Below, in pieces: positions 62,217-64,000 of a stretch of DNA of 64,000 nucleotides. Where the stretch lies: the NCBI RefSeq assembly GCF_017744135.1, contig NZ_JAGHQU010000001.1:1-64000 (forward strand). The letters are read 5' to 3'. The DNA comes from Endozoicomonas sp. G2_2. Lineage in GTDB: Bacteria > Pseudomonadota > Gammaproteobacteria > Nevskiales > Salinisphaeraceae. Positions within the stretch are counted from its first letter, which is position 1. Every line of letters starts with the position of its first letter. The notes below the pieces were generated by a model. That model did no database searches. It was not told the origin of the DNA and worked only from the letters and a program-made list of their open reading frames with translations. A program made the position numbers and the translations under genes.

Positions 62217-62480
62217 GTTGTCTCCTTCCGAAGGCGGATGCGGCCGCTTGTTCGTCGCCCGGTCTGCCCGCGGGTGGCTGCCGGGTGGCGGGGCCCAGAA
62301 TCGACGTCTTGCGCGTCGTGGACAGAGCCCTGAACGGTTGTTCGCCCATTGCTACCTTTACCCCGATCCGGCCCAGGGTCAACGCCTGCGCAATGCAGTG
62401 GTGTGCGCTCGCGAAGCTGGCCGCCAGGCGCTGGTGCGGATTCGTCGCGCGGCGGGCATCGACGGGGCGTGGCCGGCATT

Positions 62481-62496
62481 TCGTCGCTTTCGACGA
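62481..62496. promoter_or_regulatory. Palindrome D, TCGTCG-N4-CGACGA
   Basis: TCGTCG-CTTT-CGACGA is a perfect dyad in the 380-bp divergent region between the MalT-like gene and the HSD10-like SDR, 101 bp before the SDR start. No other gene is visible in this gap (62217-62596). Confidence 0.6.
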
Positions 62497-62596
62497 TGCG
62501 CCGCAAGCCGCGCTTTCGAAAGACTCGGGCCATACGACGCGTCGCGCCGCCTGGCGTTGTTCGCGACCGGTTAGTGTCTTCGAGCAAGGATGTGCC

Positions 62597-63379
62597 ATGA
62601 AACTCGATTCCTCCGTAAGTGCCGTGATCACCGGCGGTGCCTCCGGGCTGGGTGCCGCGGTCGCACGCCGGCTGGCCGCGCAGGGCGTGCGCGTTGCGTT
62701 GTTTGATCTCAACAAGGACGCGGGCGAGCCGCTGGCCGACGAATTGGGCGGCATCTTCTGTCAGGTCGATGTGACCTCGGAGGAATCGGTGGATGCCGGC
62801 TTCGAGAAGGCGCGCGCGGCGATTGGCCAGGAACGTCTGCTGATCAACTGCGCCGGTATCGGCAACGCCTTCAAGACCGCCAGCCGCGACAAGAAGACCG
62901 GCGAGGCCAAGCATTTTCCGGTCGCGGAGTTCGAGAAGGTGCTGCAGATCAACCTGATCGGTTCGTTCCGCTGCAACGCCAAATCGGCCCAAGGCATGCT
63001 GGCGCTCGAGCCGGGCGTGGACGGCGAACGCGGGGCCATGATCAACACCGCCTCGGTCGCGGCCCAGGACGGGCAGATGGGCCAGGCGGCCTATGCGGCG
63101 TCCAAGGCCGGCCTGGTCGGCATGACGCTGCCGATCGCGCGCGACCTGATGGGCGAGGGCATCCGCATCAACACCATCATGCCGGGCATCTTCGAAACGC
63201 CGCTGATGGCCGGCCTGCCGGATCAGGTCAAGGACGCGCTGGCCGCCTCGGTGCCGTTTCCCAAGCGCCTGGGCGCGCCGGACGAGTTCGCGGCGCTGGT
63301 CGAGGCGCTGATCGAGAACGGTTACATGAACGGCGAAAGCATCCGCCTGGACGGCGCCATCCGCATGGCCCCGCGTTAA
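62597..63379 (+). CDS. HSD10-like 3-hydroxyacyl-CoA dehydrogenase (SDR)
   Basis: This 260-residue SDR has TGGASGLGAAVARRL (about residues 12-26), NCAGIGNA, the insertion SRDKKTGEAKHFP typical of type 2 3-hydroxyacyl-CoA dehydrogenase (HSD17B10), NTASVAAQDGQMGQAAY with the YAASK catalytic pair and PFPKRLGAPDEFA. It would oxidise (methyl-branched) 3-hydroxyacyl-CoA. ATG 62597 is chosen by domain start. It precedes the thiolase by 126 bp. Confidence 0.9.
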   Translation: MKLDSSVSAVITGGASGLGAAVARRLAAQGVRVALFDLNKDAGEPLADELGGIFCQVDVTSEESVDAGFEKARAAIGQERLLINCAGIGNAFKTASRDKKTGEAKHFPVAEFEKVLQINLIGSFRCNAKSAQGMLALEPGVDGERGAMINTASVAAQDGQMGQAAYAASKAGLVGMTLPIARDLMGEGIRINTIMPGIFETPLMAGLPDQVKDALAASVPFPKRLGAPDEFAALVEALIENGYMNGESIRLDGAIRMAPR

Positions 63380-63398
63380 CACGACGCCGGAACCAAAA

Positions 63399-63414
63399 TC
63401 GTCGCTTCGGACGA
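63399..63414. promoter_or_regulatory. Palindrome E, TCGTCG-N4-GGACGA
   Basis: TCGTCG-CTTC-GGACGA lies between the HSD10-like gene and the thiolase gene, 92 bp before the thiolase start. It has the same one-base variation as copy B. Confidence 0.55.
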
Positions 63415-63505
63415 CGCAGGCCGGCTGGCCGGCGACCGACGATGAACCGGCACCGAATTCAGCAATCACGACGCGTGCCGCGGTGCGCCCCGGCGAGGAA
63501 ATCCC

Positions 63506-64000
63506 ATGAGTGAAGCCTATATCGTTGCCGCGACCCGAACCGCCGGCGGCCGCCGCGGTGGGCGCCTGTCCGGCTGGCACCCGGCCGATCTGTCCGGCCA
63601 GGTGCTGGATGCGCTGCTCGACCGCACCGATGCCGATCCGGCCCTGGTCGACGACGTGATCATGGGCTGCGTCGGCCAGGTCGGCGAGCAGGCGCTCAAT
63701 ATCGCGCGCAACGCGGTGCTGTCGTCCAGGCTGCCGGAGTCGGTGCCGGGCACGTCGGTGGATCGCCAGTGCGGTTCGTCGCAGCAGGCGATCCATTTCG
63801 CCGCACAGGCGGTGATGTCCGGCACCCAGGACATTGTCATCGCCGCCGGTGTGGAATCGATGAGCCGCGTGCCCATGGGCGCCTCGGTCGCGCTGCCGGC
63901 CAAGCAGGGCATGGGCCACTATTTCGGCCCGGCCATGCGCGAGCGCTATCCCGACGTGGATGACTTCACCCAGTTCGCGGGCGCGGAGATGATGGCGAAG
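63506..64000 (+). CDS. Acetyl-CoA acyltransferase (thiolase), 5' part
   Basis: The frame from ATG 63506 runs off the window after 165 codons. It shows a clear thiolase N-terminus: AYIVAATRTAGGRRGGRLSG, then DVIMGCVGQVGEQALNIARN, the nucleophilic Cys in VDRQCGSSQQA (about residue 89) and GVESMSRVPMG. Thiolase performs the last step of beta-oxidation, releasing acetyl- or propionyl-CoA. It follows the HSD10-like dehydrogenase, giving two consecutive beta-oxidation steps. GCGAGGAAA provides the ribosome site. Confidence 0.95.
   Translation, partial: MSEAYIVAATRTAGGRRGGRLSGWHPADLSGQVLDALLDRTDADPALVDDVIMGCVGQVGEQALNIARNAVLSSRLPESVPGTSVDRQCGSSQQAIHFAAQAVMSGTQDIVIAAGVESMSRVPMGASVALPAKQGMGHYFGPAMRERYPDVDDFTQFAGAEMMAK

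Overview
The window is about 64 kb of GC-rich DNA from one chromosome. It is probably from a marine or halophilic gammaproteobacterium. The pointers are greB, a rep-type helicase, a ubiK-comM pair, a cytochrome c5-like protein, a TorF-family porin next to PII/AmtB genes, fetAB, and abundant TRAP-transporter and acyl-CoA genes. The overall gene content resembles Salinisphaera-like bacteria, but I cannot prove the genus from sequence alone. Coding is dense, the real genes lie mostly in short operons, and large antisense open frames are a by-product of the high GC content.

Layout. 1-121: edge of an IS3-family insertion sequence. 0.3-9.9 kb: two export systems around a TetR regulator. One is an RND pump whose gene continues in frame into a TolC-type outer-membrane factor, with its lipoprotein adaptor. 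The other is an AaeB/AaeX/AaeA-like aromatic-acid efflux operon. 9.9-12.7 kb: an MFS transporter, greB and an HSDL2-like SDR. 13.0-24.3 kb: two convergent operons that look like one catabolic locus. The plus-strand operon encodes a glyoxylate aminotransferase, a DctPQM TRAP transporter, a crotonase and a type III CoA-transferase. The minus-strand operon encodes a FAD/Fe-S 2-hydroxyacid dehydrogenase, a GntR regulator and a DSD1-type aldolase/racemase. Both promoter regions carry the same TGCATTCAT motif.

24.4-40.2 kb is mostly housekeeping and envelope genes: TspO, SirB-like chelatase, SufT, peroxiredoxin, polyphosphate kinase, SYLF lipid-binding protein, MtgA, a YheT hydrolase, a glycosyltransferase, a cardiolipin synthase-like enzyme and FetAB. 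40.2-46.9 kb is a nitrogen-control region. It has two PII genes and two ammonium transporters in mirror order, a sigma-54 promoter with tandem NtrC-like sites, ubiK-comM, and a TorF porin with its own sigma-54 promoter. 46.9-49.8 kb holds rep, whose start lies in a large inverted repeat, and a cytochrome c.

At 49.9-50.4 kb an Arg tRNA is followed by tandem repeats of about 176 bp. Each repeat ends with the last 19 bp of the tRNA and is followed by a terminator-like hairpin, closely recalling the rtT repeats of E. coli tyrT. 50.5-64 kb is an acyl-CoA degradation island: crotonases, SDRs, a kinase/DUF6285/acyl-CoA dehydrogenase trio resembling lvaABC of levulinate catabolism, a thioesterase, an AMACR-like racemase, an orphan TRAP binding protein, a MalT-like regulator and a thiolase that runs off the window. 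Five copies of the palindrome TCGTCG-N4-CGACGA (or a one-base variant) lie in four intergenic regions of this island and suggest a local regulon.

The strongest observations for follow-up are the tRNA-linked repeats, the RND-TolC fusion with an internal signal peptide, the palindrome regulon with its lvaABC-like trio, the TGCATTCAT regulon, and the amber codon inside the apparent signal peptide of the first ammonium transporter.
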